Below are positions 11,564 through 24,100 of a DNA stretch of 64,000 nucleotides, one piece after another. The notes under the pieces are model-generated. The model was not told the origin of the DNA and did not search any database. It saw nothing but the letters and a program-made list of their open reading frames with translations. The position numbers and the translations under genes are program-made. The stretch is from Caenorhabditis elegans (taxonomy: Eukaryota > Nematoda > Chromadorea > Rhabditida > Rhabditidae), in contig NC_003281.10 of the NCBI RefSeq assembly GCF_000002985.6, forward strand, positions 744,001 through 808,000. The letters are read 5' to 3'. How positions within the stretch are numbered: the stretch's first letter is position 1; the number at the start of each line of letters is the position of its first letter.

Positions 11564-14075
11564 TTAGCTTCCAAACAGCCTTCGACGACCACCACGTTCA
11601 ACTGAAAATTTACATTTGAGAGGATTTTTCAAAAGTTTTTTTTTCAAAAATATCAAACTTAAGCTTGAATTGAGAACCTACCCTTACCCAATGAGATATA
11701 AGCATTTTCTGAAATCTTCTGAAGAATTTTGTTAATATCGCCGGTATTTTCAAGACGACGACGGTAATCGGAAGCCAGACGTTCGAAATCTGTACGCTCG
11801 TGCTGGAAAAATTATGATCCAAGAATGTTATCTTTGTAAAAACTAACGTAGTTTAATCTTGGTGGTGCTACAGGCCGAGTTGTCACTTGAGCCGGTGCAA
11901 GTGTTGCTGGAGAAGTGGCAACCGGTGAAGCTTCATACTTTGACTTGGTCACATCAGGTTCCGATAGATCCAGCGGTGCTCCTGTAGCAAAGTCCACTAA
12001 CAGATCTCTATCACTCTCCTTCTCCCGGTCCTGGGAGGCAATTAGTATTCTTTTATGAAGCGCAGACTTTGGATTCAGTGATGCCACGTCCTCTTCCTCG
12101 TTTGCCACAAAAATTGGAAGATGGGTTAAAGAAGTTTTTATCGATCCTTGAGAGATTTCTTCAGATTCAAGACTCTCTGGAAGTTTCTTTTCTTGCAGTT
12201 TGATGGGGTGATGTTTGAGGTTGTTGCGTTGAAGGATGAGGTTTTCTTCGCTGCGAATATGCATTTGAGGTCTGAAATGATGAGTTTACAAAGTGTTTAG
12301 TTTTTCGCTCATAAAACAAAGTATTCATAATACTTACGGTGGCGCTGTAGTCGCAACGGAGTAGTCTTCTTCCTCAATTTCCTCTTCAATAAATTCCTTA
12401 GTCGTTGTAGTAGGGGCCTGCGTGGTAGATGTTGTAGTCGTTGTTGTTGAAGGTGTTGTGACTACTGTAGTCACCTCGGTTGTTGTGGAACTTGTATCCA
12501 TTTTGCTCATCAGCTTTTCCCTCACCACTTGCTCAACTCTCTCCACAATACTTTTCGTTTCTTCCTTACTCAAATTCAACTTCTTGAACAACTGCACAAC
12601 TTCCAAGTCTTCCGGCGATATTGTGGAAGTAGTTGGAGCAACGACTTCCATAGTTGTCAAGGTTTCCCCTGTTACATCGCCTTTCTTTTGGATAGAAACA
12701 GTCTTCACTCCTGCAAGGGTTTTCTTTACAAGATCTGTGCGTACTGGAGCACCAACTGTTCCTTCCTTCTCTTCTGGAGTTTCTTTGAGCTCTTCTGATT
12801 TTTTCTCAGGTTCGTCGTCTTTTCCATAAGTTCCTAATTTGCTTGTTGGGCCTTCTGAATAAAGAAAATTTACCTAATTTTGTAGGATTTTGTAGGAGTT
12901 TATCATAAACACGCTATTCAACTAGAGAACCTTTTCGCTCACTTCAAAATTTCTATTCTGAAGCATAAAAAATCGTGAACAGTTTTTGATATGCGTTAGC
13001 ATGTCGAATTTTGAATCAGGGGTGGGCGGCAAATTGTTTGTCAGCAAATTCGGCAAATCGGCAAAAAAAACGGAGATTTTCAATTCTGGCAAATTGCTTT
13101 TTTTTGCCGATTTGCCGATTTGTCGAAAATTCTCGTTTTCGGAAAATTGCCGATTTGCCGGAAACGTTTAGAGCGTTTTCTTTAATATGAAAACATTTAA
13201 ACACCTATTTGAAACTTTTCTCGTGTTTTTTAAAAGATATTTTCATTGAATTTGTTTACTTCTAAAATAGATGTAGAAACAGGATGATTACAATTTTGCC
13301 GATTGAAATTGTGAAATTTCCAAAAAAGTTCAAAACCGCATTTTGCCGACAAGTCTAGGCAGTTGCCGTTTTTCCGGCAAATCGCCAATTTGCCGGAAAT
13401 TTTCAATTCAGGTAATTTGCTGATTTGCCGGAAAAAATCGTTTTCCGCCCACCCCTGATTTGATTATTTTTTTAAAATCAAATCAGGGGTGGGCGGAAAA
13501 GAAGTTTTGTTTTTTGAAGTTTTACATAAACTCACGATTAGCGACCTGTGCCGGGATGAACGGGTTGAACAATGGAGGCGCCGGTGGCAGGTTAAGCTCC
13601 TGTATTGCTGGATTTGCTGGAATATGAAGTGGTGGTAGTGGGTGAGGATGAAGAAGTGCATTGTTTAAAAGCAAGGCATCATTTATTTGTTGCTGGCGAC
13701 GGAGCATGTCTAGAAAGTGGCGGCGATGAGCATCAACCAGTAGATCGTTTGTCTGAAAGTATATAATCATTCTAGAGATTCAAGGTTTGGCTAATTGCAA
13801 GCCCAACAACTTTTTGAATTAATTATTCGTAATCGAATCATATGTTCTAAACCGGCTTATTGTAGTGGATAAACAAACATTTCGAAATTATTATTATTAT
13901 CATAATGACAAATCTTTCAACACAGATATAGATATATACGTGACCTTTATTTGATTGAAACCAGAATGAAACTCACCAATACTTGTGCAGATGGTGTGGG
14001 GTTCGGTGGAGATGGTGCTCGTTGGGATATGACTAGCTCAATGAGCCACGGGATCATGAATAGTTTTGCTTGCAT
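11564..14075 (-). CDS. Secreted Thr/Pro-rich protein, function unknown
   Basis: Six exons read in frame: 14075-13977, 13752-13536, 12854-12338, 12271-11848, 11802-11688 and 11601-11564, giving 469 residues. The ATG lies about 5 bases after an ATTTCAG acceptor, consistent with trans-splicing. The N-terminus MQAKLFMIPWLIELVISQRA looks like a signal peptide. A Pro/His-rich segment (residues about 60-105) and an acidic/Lys stretch follow. After those come a helical EDLEVVQLFKKLNLSKEE segment and a long Thr run (about 225-260), likely O-glycosylated, with acidic blocks next to it. The C-terminal 50 residues are charged and helical (HERTDFERLASDYRRRLEN...) and end in ERGGRRRLFGS. No family was recognised. 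It could be a cuticle or extracellular-matrix protein. A MITE lies in the intron between exons 2 and 3. Confidence 0.75.
13017..13457. mobile_element. 'CAGGGGTGGGCGG' MITE, long subfamily
   Basis: 441-bp element with ends CAGGGGTGGGCGGCAAA and TTTTCCGCCCACCCCTG, inside an intron of the secreted Thr-rich gene. The flanks TTTTGAAT and ATTTGATT match at 6 of 8 bases, consistent with an aged 8-bp target duplication. Directly to the right, 13458-13497 forms an inverted copy of the flank plus a second, solitary terminus (CAGGGGTGGGCGG). Confidence 0.65.
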
Positions 14076-16079
14076 TTTCTGAAATAAGATGGAAATAAAA
14101 TTTTTAGAAGAGAAACAGGAAATGAGAAGAGGAAAAAACTTTTAAAATCGGGAATGTAGATAAATCTCACTCTGTTAGCAAGTGAATTTTTAAAAAAAAT
14201 GGCTCCAAAACTCAAAAATTACAAACGCAAAAAGAAACACGCACACAAATTATTTGATATGAGATTGAGTATCTCTCAGAAAGATATGCGAATAAATCAA
14301 CGTTTTTTTTATGAATGATCCGCGATAATTAATAAAAATAAAATTGTCAATAGCATGACCAATGGGAGAAGCATGTGATGGTAAATGAGGTACTTTAGCC
14401 GATTAGAGTGTGTTGTGATTGAATAAAAATGATGATGATGAAAGGATTAGTGTAACGATGATCAAAGGGCACAAGGTTCTTACTGTAACGCTGGTTTTTT
14501 TTCTGATTCATTACGTAATTTGGTTTCCTAGACGCTAGAATACCTGCGGTTTTGAGTAGTTTTCTAAACTCGAAATCTTACAAGGAATCGTGTGTCAGGC
14601 TGTCCCATTGCGGTTTGACCTACAGAAAATGCGGAAATTTTTTGTCCAGAAAAATGTGACGTCCTCACGTTCTTAACCATGCGAAATCAGTCGATATCTC
14701 TGCATCTCAACTCCCGCATTTTTCGTAGATCTACGTAGATCTTAAAAATAAAAACTTTTGAATACTTCTATAGAAAGCTTTAAAATAGTTATTTTGATAT
14801 GATAAGAATTTCAAATCAGAAATAATTGTTTTAACATAAAAATGGGCAAGATGTCATTTTGAACTCATTATGACCAGTTTTCAGATAACACATTTTTTCC
14901 TGAAATCCCCACGTTGACTTGACGTGATTACCTAGTTAAAATTTGCCAGTTCTATCAGAACGATCTAAAGACTTTAACGCAAAACCTTAGAAAGCCAGTA
15001 AAAAATAAAACACATTTTCAAAAACGACAATTCCAAAAGGGCAACAACAAAACGGGGAATCATCACACAATTGAAGAGGTACGAATTTATTCGAATACCG
15101 TCTAGAAAGATTCAAGCCGAGTGATGTAGAGAGACAGAGAGAACTGGTTGGTTTCTCTTTCAGAAATGTGAGAAGATGGAGATGAAGAAGATGTGACCAG
15201 CTGACGATATGCGACGGCGCGGTGGGAGAAGAGAAAACGCGGAAAAACGAAAAAAATATATATGTAAGAGATTGACGGATGATTGCATAAGAGGCGCGGA
15301 GGGATGAGAAACAGAAGATTGAAATTTGTAATAGTAACTAAAATAAGTTAAAAATGAAAAGTATTTGGCTAATCTAAGAACTACCATTTGCGGTTGCTCA
15401 GCTTCAGATTTTAATCTACAGTACCCTGAGACTCTGCTGAAAAAACAAACTGAGTTACTAGTAAAGGATACACAATCCAAAAACTCACGGTTTGTAATAG
15501 TACACAATTTTAAGCCAGTAAGCAGACAGTGTGACGCCTAACTGGAATTCTTTAGTAGAGCTTCACGTGATACAACAAACTACACACAGACATCATCAGG
15601 TTCTCAACAACAACAGAAAAAATAAACACCAAGAACAAAAAAACAGTCTCAATTCTCTGAAACTGGAATAAAATGGATAAAATGAATAAAATGGTCAGTT
15701 GTGGGGCGACGTAAAAGTACTTAAAGAAACATCGCTGAATAGCGACGGGCGGCGCATTTTGAGAAAGGGGTAGCGCACGGGCGCCTATCCTAATTGCGTA
15801 ATACTGTTGAGAAGCAAGAAAGAAAGAGATGACGGTTGTGTACAAGGGGTGCGAACGAGTTTAATACGGCTTAATCTCTCTCTCTCTCTCTCTCTCATCT
15901 TTAAGACACCATGAACAAGATGTGTTCATTTCCGAGATCACGCGAACAAAAAATCGCCTGGTTCACGTGGGATTTACATGTGAAACGCCGAAAAATCAAC
16001 GAGATCGTATTTGAACTTTGGTTCTGAGGACACAAACAACAATGAAGTTCGCACCTACTGGGCTATAATTTAAGCCTAG

Positions 16080-16207
16080 CCGGGGACTGTGGCCGATAAT
16101 CTAGTCGTGAATTGCTCCACTTCCCAATAGAGGCTGGGTGAACTTAGTGGAGAAGCCGGACTTGAACTCGTGACCTCCAGATTGGTAGCGGCCACCACTA
16201 CCGACTT
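16080..16207 (-). repeat. tRNA-like / SINE-like element
   Basis: On the minus strand the segment GTCGGTAGTGGTGGCCGCTA is followed by ..CCAATCTGGAGGTCACG and then AGTTCAAGTCCGG. The last part differs by one base from the pol III B-box/T-arm consensus GGTTCRANYCC. The first part resembles a D-arm with a GTAGTGG loop. No clean acceptor stem closes it, so it is not a functional tRNA. A tRNA-derived SINE or tRNA pseudogene is most likely. The downstream part (16080-16140) would be its body. Confidence 0.4.
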
Positions 16208-16625
16208 ACCTCAAAAAATTTTTACGACTCCAGTCAGTCCGTTTTCCTATTCGAGTTCTATAACTTTTAAGTAACATGCCTAGAAATTGTATTTTCAGAA
16301 AAAAATTTAATTTGAGAAATATTACCCAATTCCATTTTCTCACACACTATTTTCTGAATTTAAAATTTGCGTGGGTTATTCGAATGTCGAATGGAAAAAT
16401 ATGTGATGTTACTCTTTTTCTCCCATTCAATTTTCAATTATTTTCTCACGAGGAAAGTATTTAGGTGCTTAAATTTAATGAATCTGTCGCTCTCTTTTTG
16501 AAAACTATTCAGGTTCCTGGATCTGTTTCTGAATTTATTAGATCAATTTCTGGCAATTTCCAAAGTATTATATCATTTGAATGAAGCCTTTGGCATTTTA
16601 GTAATAAAAATCTAAAACTTTTTAC

Positions 16626-16844
16626 ACCGTATTTCCTTTATTAGTATTGCACCCCCTTGCTCAACTTTAACAGCTCATATCTCAGTGGCGTTTGTTTTAT
16701 TGAAAAATGACCAACTGATAAAACCCTTGTTTGATGTTTTTCTATATATTTGTAGTTAAAAATTTATTGATATTTTTCAAACAAACCGAAATATATCCTT
16801 TTCAAGTGAAGTAGTTGGGTGCAATACTATTAGAGGAAATACGG
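16626..16844. repeat. MITE, second copy of the 2029-2242 family
   Basis: Left end ACCGTATTTCCTTTATTAGT and right end ACTATTAGAGGAAATACGGG are inverted repeats matching the element at 2029-2242. The interior AACAGCTCATATCTCAGT aligns too. Non-coding. Confidence 0.6.
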
Positions 16845-17796
16845 GTTTTTTAAAACCTTTTTTTGACCTTTTTTTTAACTCGCTTAAAATTTAGGTTACT
16901 CGGGTAAACGGATTTCGCACAGTTCTGTTCAATTTCTCTGTTAATTCAGATTTTTTCAAGCTATGATTTTTTGTTTTTCTTGATTTCTGAAATCAAATCA
17001 AATATACATAATATAAAGTTTTCAAAAATTTTTTTAACCGAAAATTATGGAGAATATGGAATTTTTTATAGTTTCGTATCAGAGCTAACATCGAATGGGG
17101 TCTCAAGAGTTGAATTCAAAAATTGCAGTGTTTTTCAACTTCAATTCTCTGAATAATTCAGAGCATTTTGAAAATTTCTTTCTGAAAGCTTGAACACCTA
17201 ATCTTTTATTCATATTTTACGATTTCGTGGTATCAATAATGTTATGCGTTTTGCCCTCCTTATTCCGAGTTCTTCTTAATACTATTTTCAAGCTAGAATA
17301 CGGAAGAATGTGACGACGTTTATGACTCCTTTGTTCGTATTATTTTATGTTTTCAATGTCATTTTCTGTCTATATTCGGCGGTAGTATTCCATTTTCATT
17401 CATTTTTGATTATAAACACGAGAGGCTTCCACAGCTATTTTTCCGAGAACTCGGGATTTGGTAGAAGGTTATGGAAGCCGCGTCTCAGGCCGTACCTCCT
17501 CTAAATTCAATCATTCTTGATTCTCAAGATGTTTTTATTTTGAGTCATTTTTCTAAAGGTTCCACCCCCACTTTACTCCAACTTCCTTCAAATGTGACGG
17601 GCTCGACGGAGTGTGAAAGAATCAGTGAAGTGTACTGGTATTTGAATATTTCGTTTCTCATCTATTCTTTTTTTTTCGCACTCTTCTCCGAGTATTCATC
17701 CACTTTCCATCAAAGTGGGTGCTCTATTCGCTTTTTTAGTCTTCAATGTCCTATTTCTTCAGTTAAACTTTTTGTTCCAGGTACCTCTTCCCAAAA

Positions 17797-18392
17797 ATGT
17801 TCCGTACCCTTTTGATCTGTTTTTTCTTGATGGCAGCTGTCAGCATCACTAGCGCGTATATTCTCGACTATGATGTCCCGGAAAGAGTAAGTTCTTCGTC
17901 AAATGTTATAAACTTAACACATTGGAAAATACTCGATTAATTTGCATTACGTGTGTTGAAAGCTAAAAGCCTATTCAGTATGAAAGCTGGTAGTGATAAA
18001 TAAGGAAACAATTTTTTAAAAATAAGTGATGGTCAAACTTAGTCGTTAATTTGAATTTGTCCGTCTGCTACAGTGCTGGGCTTAAAGGTATGGAACCGAT
18101 TAATCGTGCTCAACAACTTTCATTACTACCTAGTGCAACGATAACATTATCACATTGATCTCACATAACTTTGTATTCAATGATACGTTTGTAATACTTT
18201 ACGATCTTTGCACATTTTCAGCAAACCCGTGGTGACGTCAAGTCGGTCTTCTTCTCGCCATTCCGCATGGTTGGAAAGAGATCTCAGTTCTATGGTCTCT
18301 ATAAGTAAGCCGTGTATTTTGGGTTTACCATCTCGAGAAATTTATATTTCAGGCAGCTCGGTCACTCAAAACGAGAAACTTCATTGGAATGA
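17797..18392 (+). CDS. Neuropeptide-like precursor
   Basis: Three exons (17797-17886, 18222-18304, 18353-18392) encode about 70 residues. The first 20 (MFRTLLICFFLMAAVSITSA) form a strong signal peptide. The propeptide carries SVFFSPFRMVGKR, where Gly followed by a dibasic site predicts an amidated peptide ending ..SPFRMV-NH2. Next come SQFYGLYKQLGHS, a second KR site, and a short tail ETSLE. The start codon follows a TTCCAG acceptor by 16 bases, and a polyadenylation signal AATAAA lies at 18417-18422. If the last intron is retained, translation stops right after ..FYGLYK (TAA at 18306-18308). The layout is that of a secreted bioactive-peptide precursor. I do not recognise the peptide family and give no symbol. 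Confidence 0.7.
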
Positions 18393-21199
18393 TTTGATTA
18401 CTTTTTAAAAAAGATAAATAAAGAATACCTGTTATTTAAGATGTTTTTGGTTTCGTATATTTTGAACTTCATACATATGCATGTACGTATGTAACAAAAA
18501 TTTCAAACTACCTCTGTTATTTTCCATGACAGCTGTCAACATATGTAGATGAGAAGATATAAAATTTTCTCCCTTTTTCAAAAACGGCATTTGTTTTTTC
18601 CCCCAGGTCCTAGACAAAAAAGCATTGGGGAAGAGACCAACATATCATCGCTAAAAAACCAACGAAAAATTAGAAATGGATGGGGAATGAGAGGGATGGA
18701 TGTGGATAAAAAAAGTGAGAAACACATGCAAAAATAATGAGAGATGCATGTGGATCAGAGGAAGTGATGTTTTTAGTAGATTCCTACTCTGAAAAATTTA
18801 TCCATTTTCAGATTGATATCTTTGAAGTTCTTAAGCTTTTAGAAAATTAGGTCACGATCACCGAGCAGAAATTAGTGTGACATTTTCGACATGAAATTGT
18901 TGGGAATAAAACTTTGTCACTTACAAATATGTTAGAATATGTATATAATGTCAAAAAACGCAATTTTAAGTTACAAGGCTATTGGTCTTACATAAAACCT
19001 AAATTCACATAGATCAGTTAATATAAAATTTACCGTATGCTCCAGTAAATTGGTTGTGTGACTTTCCTTTTTTCTTATTATCAGTATGGCATTTCGCAAA
19101 ATAACACACGTAAATACAATATTTATTTTCCTCCCCTTTTCTCTATGTAAAGTGTCTTCTTTCACACCTTTCCCTCACGCCTTGAAATTCTCTCTCTTTG
19201 TAACTTTTTCTTTGCCAGCGGCATCAAAAAGGGTGTTTCCTTTTTCCTTCTTCCCTCAATTTCTGAATTTTCGTACTCATCCATCACAATCACAAGAGTT
19301 ACGAAATAGGCATGCGTGTCCTAATACTTGTTTGACAGGCCCCTAATATTTAGCTTTTAATATTTAGCTATTTAGCGTTAACGTCAAAAATAAAAATAAA
19401 ATGTTTTTCTTGTAGTTCTAATCAGGACTGTGCGGCAAACGGCAAACTGTGAATGCCATTTGCCGAAGAAAAAAATTTGGTTCTGTGAACGGCGAATGTC
19501 GTTCGCCGAAAATAAAGTTGGTCAAAAGATCCGCGAATGCCGAAAAATGTTCGGCATTTTTCGACAGTTGTGAAAAATGTTGATTTTTTTTTAAATTTAA
19601 TCGAATATATTCAAGTTTTTCACATTCATCCTTGAAACATAAATCTACAAATATTGTAGTCATACCCTTAAAAATTGTTTTCTGCGAACAATCAAGGGAC
19701 ATCTCTGTGTCTTTTGTACCCTAACACTCTCAAGTCACCTTTATTTTTAACACTTACCAAAAGTCAACATATTTGAATTATTAGCCATATAGAGGAGATA
19801 TTCTTTCAGTCGACACATCGTCACCCCACCATAAAACCCTCGAGAGATGATATTGTCTATGGCGGTCCATGTGTACAGTTGTTTTGAATCATTCTTGCCT
19901 CTGGGATCCTTTTTTGACTATCCAAACAGTCTGGTCGTTAAAAAATAAAATTGATCTTTGCTTGAAAATTAAAACCAAGACGCTCCTTATCAAACCTTGA
20001 AATTGAACTAATTAGATTTAGAAAATACAACAAAAACAACAAAACATCAAAGATTTTGAGAATGCCGAAAAGTGCCGAAAAATGCCTAAAACAAGGGGTG
20101 TTAGGCAACCGGCCACTGCCGATCGCCGTAAAAAATTAGGGTTCGGCAAACGGCGACCTAAAAATTTTGACTAAAATCAAAATTACAAATGGAAACAGTA
20201 CAACTTTCCAGTCATTAATTCCAAAAAATTCCTTATTCCATGCGAGTTCCTTTCAAAATCCTTGTGAACTACCGTGTAACCCATATCTGCTCAAAAATTG
20301 TACACATTCTAAAAGAGGATCTTCAAGTGAAAGAAGGTCCCACACAGGCCACTCAATCCATCCTCATTTCCGTTTTCACATTCTCTCTCTATTTCTCTCT
20401 TTGGCATGTTCAGTATAACTCATTTGTATTTCACAAGGTACCTTATGCAACGGAAGGGACTCTTTTCTCTTCTGCATATATTCGCGTGCGCGAACTCAAA
20501 CGGACTGAGTGCCGCTGGCAAAGTAGAAGAAGAAGAAGAAGTCGCGCGCTTTCACTCATTGATTTGTGCATATTTTTAGTGTCTCCCCTCACACAACCGG
20601 GAAAGACGACCAGAAAAACGACGACGACCGCCCATGACTAGATCATCGAAGACTTGACGTCTTCTGATGAAGAGAGATATAGAGTGAGAGAAGTTTTTTG
20701 TGTGTGTATGTGTGTAGGAAGGCTCTGAATATGGGATTTCCTAGAATTTCAAATTTTTTCTTGGCGTTATGGTTGTTTCTCAAGGTTTTAATTCAAAATT
20801 AAAAGTATTTTTTGCAAATTTAATAGGTTGGTCAAAAAACAATTCGGGGGACTTTAATGCAAAATATCACAGAAAAGTTCGCGAAAATTCATTTTCAAAT
20901 AATTGTTAATTTGGCCGTTTTCTAGAGAAAACTCGATTTTAGTTCAAAAATTAGAAAAAAATAGGATAATTTCGTTTTTTTTTGTCGAAAAAGTATAATT
21001 CAACATATTTACTTCAACTCAAAACGGTTTTATCTGAACACTCTAAAAACTAAAAATTGGAACATAGATTAACAAATATTGAAACTGACATTGATATCGC
21101 CTTCTTTTGTTTGCTTACCTCAATCCACCACCGCAAGTGGATCTAGTTTTACTCCTCTTTTCTTATCAATTTTCTCCCAATTTCAATTTTTCAGGAAAA
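18393..21199. other. Intergenic region upstream of the tau-like gene
   Basis: It should contain the ptl-1 promoter. Decayed GGCAAACGGC/GCCG repeats occur near 19425-19560 and 20040-20160, probably hAT-MITE relics. A mixed region with GAAGAAGAAG and CGCGCG words lies at 20470-20660. No exon was supported, and the open frames at 20167-20641 look like chance. Confidence 0.5.
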
Positions 21200-24100
21200 A
21201 TGTCAACCCCTCAATCAGAGCCTGGATCCGAGCCAGGCTCCCCTGGCGAAAACGAAAATTCGATGGTATGCTCAGCTGTTGCGTGAGGTGTTGGCTTATT
21301 GTACACACACAGAACATTTGCTTTTTCTGCTGCTTCTGCTGCTATTGATGGTCAAAATGAAAAATATACTCATTTCATTAAACCCCTCCTCCTCGATCTC
21401 TTTCATGTCTCATTTGTCACTCATTGTGAAAATTGGCAATCTGCCAAATGCATACTCATTTATCATACTCGCAAGCCTATTATACACACATTTTCGGTTT
21501 TTAGGATTCGTTTTTGGTTTGAAAATTTGAATTTGTTTTGAGCATCCAAAAATGGAAACGTTTAGTTGAATTTCACAAGTAAGTACACAACAACTGCACC
21601 AATTCCTTAAACTCTGAAGATCAATTTTCTAAGAAAACAGTGTATTTATAAATTTCAAACAATATTCTTAAATTTCTCAATCATACTTTTATATAATTCT
21701 ACATGTTGTACGTATTTAATGGCTTGGTTTTGTTTTCCCTAAAACGACTTATTCCATCTTTTGGACATCATTCTAACTATTCAAAAGCGTCCTTGAACCG
21801 GAAGACGACTCTTCTCTTCTTATTCTTTAATTCTTCTCTTTGATTAGCCAAGAATATCCATGAGAACGTCCGAAACGGAACACAAATAGCTGAGAGAAAT
21901 TCAGGGATAGATATCTAATGGATGTTGGTGATGTGAGAGAGAGAGGAAAAAAACAAAATTAGTTGTTGTTTGCGGTTCTCATGGTGGGCGAGCGGGGTGT
22001 GTATGAGGTTATTAGTTACAATCTTTGACCTAGTTTTTAAATTAGGAGCTAAAGTTTGAATATGTGAAGAGTTGAAAAATTTTCAACTTAGCTCCTCTGT
22101 AAAATTAAGGACAAAATTTTATTATAAATGAATCTTTAGTAATCCAATTTCACCCATAGTGCAAAACGTGATTTCAATTTTTCTAGGAGTTTCAGCATTA
22201 GCCGCGGTCTAATTTAAAAATTTAGCCTAATTGTAAGAGCATAATAAGGTTAACAAAAAATTGAGCATCCAGAGACTTGCCAAAGCTTAATATTCGTCCT
22301 GTACCTAAACCCTGAATCAAAAGCCCGTAGGTCAATCTCAACAAACAAAAAAGTTGACTATTTCAAACAATCCTTGTGTTTTGCTGTTCAGATAAGAACT
22401 AATCTGTTCAACCATCAAGTTTCCAACAGGAACATGCACAAACTGACTCTAGCAGAACTTGCTCCCTTCCGTAGTCATAATCACTTTGTTTGTCTCTAGG
22501 TGTCTTTGTCAGTAGTTGATTATCCCTCTGATGCCTTCCGTGAGTAGTTTTTTGTCTATCTCTCAACCCGCCGTGAGGCAGCTTCTTGATTTATTGACAT
22601 AACGAAGCAAGAGAGGGAGACAGCAAGAGACAAAAAATCAGATCATCGGTTTTTTTTTGTTTGAATTGTTTGAATTCGAGTTTCACGAGCCCAGTTCGAC
22701 TTCCAAGCACGCACGATTTTACAATTCTTGTTGTAGTTTGACAAAATTTGCTTTTCATGTGCTTTTTTTTGTCTCCTGCCTGTTTCTCCTTATTCTTCGT
22801 CGTCTTCACATTTGAATTAGGAGAAACGAATTGCAATGAATTGAGTGGTTTGTCCTTAGTAAAATAGCGCATGTCCCTGTGAGACTTGGGCAAATAAGTG
22901 TCGCGCCACAGAAAGACCTTCCTCTTCCGAAGACAGTAATCATCGTCCGGGTGGGATCCATCACATCCACTAGTTTGAGTGTTCACCTATGTTTAATTTT
23001 CCCCTGCCTTTTTGGGTTAGTCAAGTTAGGAAAATACTGAGTGAGACAGTTTTCATATTACTGAAGTGGAAAAATACACCTCAGCAAAACTCCTCTTTAA
23101 GCTTGAAGCTCTTCAAGATCGGCAAGCTTACTTTGGGCATACTTGAATTTCAGACACAGGATAAATGAACTGAATTCTTTGTATTTCAAGCAAAATAGAT
23201 ATCCCTTTAATTCTTTCTGTACATATTTTGAGATGTTTTATAAACCTATTTTTGAGTGGCATCATTTGGAGAAGTTGCCAAAAATGTTAAAGTTTAGCTA
23301 GTTTTCATATACAAAAGTATCTAGCACTTTAATTTTCTAATTTTATTCAACAAAAATGAGCCCACCTAACCTGTCCACCAAAATATGCACAAAAAATATT
23401 TGCTCTCTCATTTGCGTTTTCGAGTGTATTTCTATGTTTTTTTTTGCCCGTGTTGCAATGTTTTGCTTCTCACTCGACTGTTTGTCAATTCTCACAGCTA
23501 TACACCGACGGGTGTTGTCAGGAGAAGGGCGAAAAGAAAAGAAAACGCTAAATTTTTTATGGATACTTACTCTTTCCCGGGTTGACCCCGTGGAAAGCCA
23601 GTTTTTTTCTCTTTTTTTCACTTGGCAGAATGCTTTTTTTTGTTATTCCTGACCACTCTGAAGTCATGTGTCTGTAGTTTTAGAGATTTTCAATTAATTT
23701 GTAAGGAGGGGGAAAACCAATTTCTATTTGTGCTAATGTTTTTCTGAATATATTTTTCATCGAGCTTCGAAAAATGGAATATATTTTCAGTTTTATTTTT
23801 ATAACCGAGCAAAACTAAAAATTGATGATTTTCCAAATTTGCCGGAAAAAGAAAACGGGAAAATGTTTCGAAAAGGCACAATTTTAAGTGTTTCCGTCCC
23901 TCATAACATTTTGGCCAAATAGGAAATTTGCCGGAATTGAAAATTTGCTGCAAATTGGCAAATCGGCAAACCTAATTAACGACCACATCGCCACATAGAT
24001 CTAACAAAAGCCACTAAAATAGTAAATCCCTTATCCTTCCCTTTCTTCATTTTTATTTTCTCTTCCCAAAAGCTCTGTTGGTATTCAATTTCACATCGCA

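Larger units (their letters stand above)
14076..17796. other. Intergenic region, repeats and simple sequence
   Basis: No gene could be supported. It contains a repeat near 14600-14770 (ACCATGCGAAATCAG, CTCAACTCCCGCATTTTT) that recurs in diverged form at 46400-46510. It also holds a CT tract near 15873-15895, a tRNA-like element near 16080-16207, and a MITE at 16626-16844. The open frames at 15160-15507, 15552-15845 and 17310-17815 have no splice logic linking them to a product. A TTTGTTCCAG acceptor at 17771-17780 belongs to the neuropeptide-like gene. Confidence 0.5.

Noticed and set aside
11812..12708. Possible mucin-type gene on the plus strand (Val/Thr-rich frame 12422-12829)
   Set aside because: It is the antisense of the Thr-rich exon of the minus-strand secreted protein, whose exons join in frame with a signal peptide.
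22591..22986. 131-codon minus-strand frame inside ptl-1 intron 1
   Set aside because: Rather long for chance, but no recognisable domain, no acceptor near its ATG and no linking exons; left out for lack of support.
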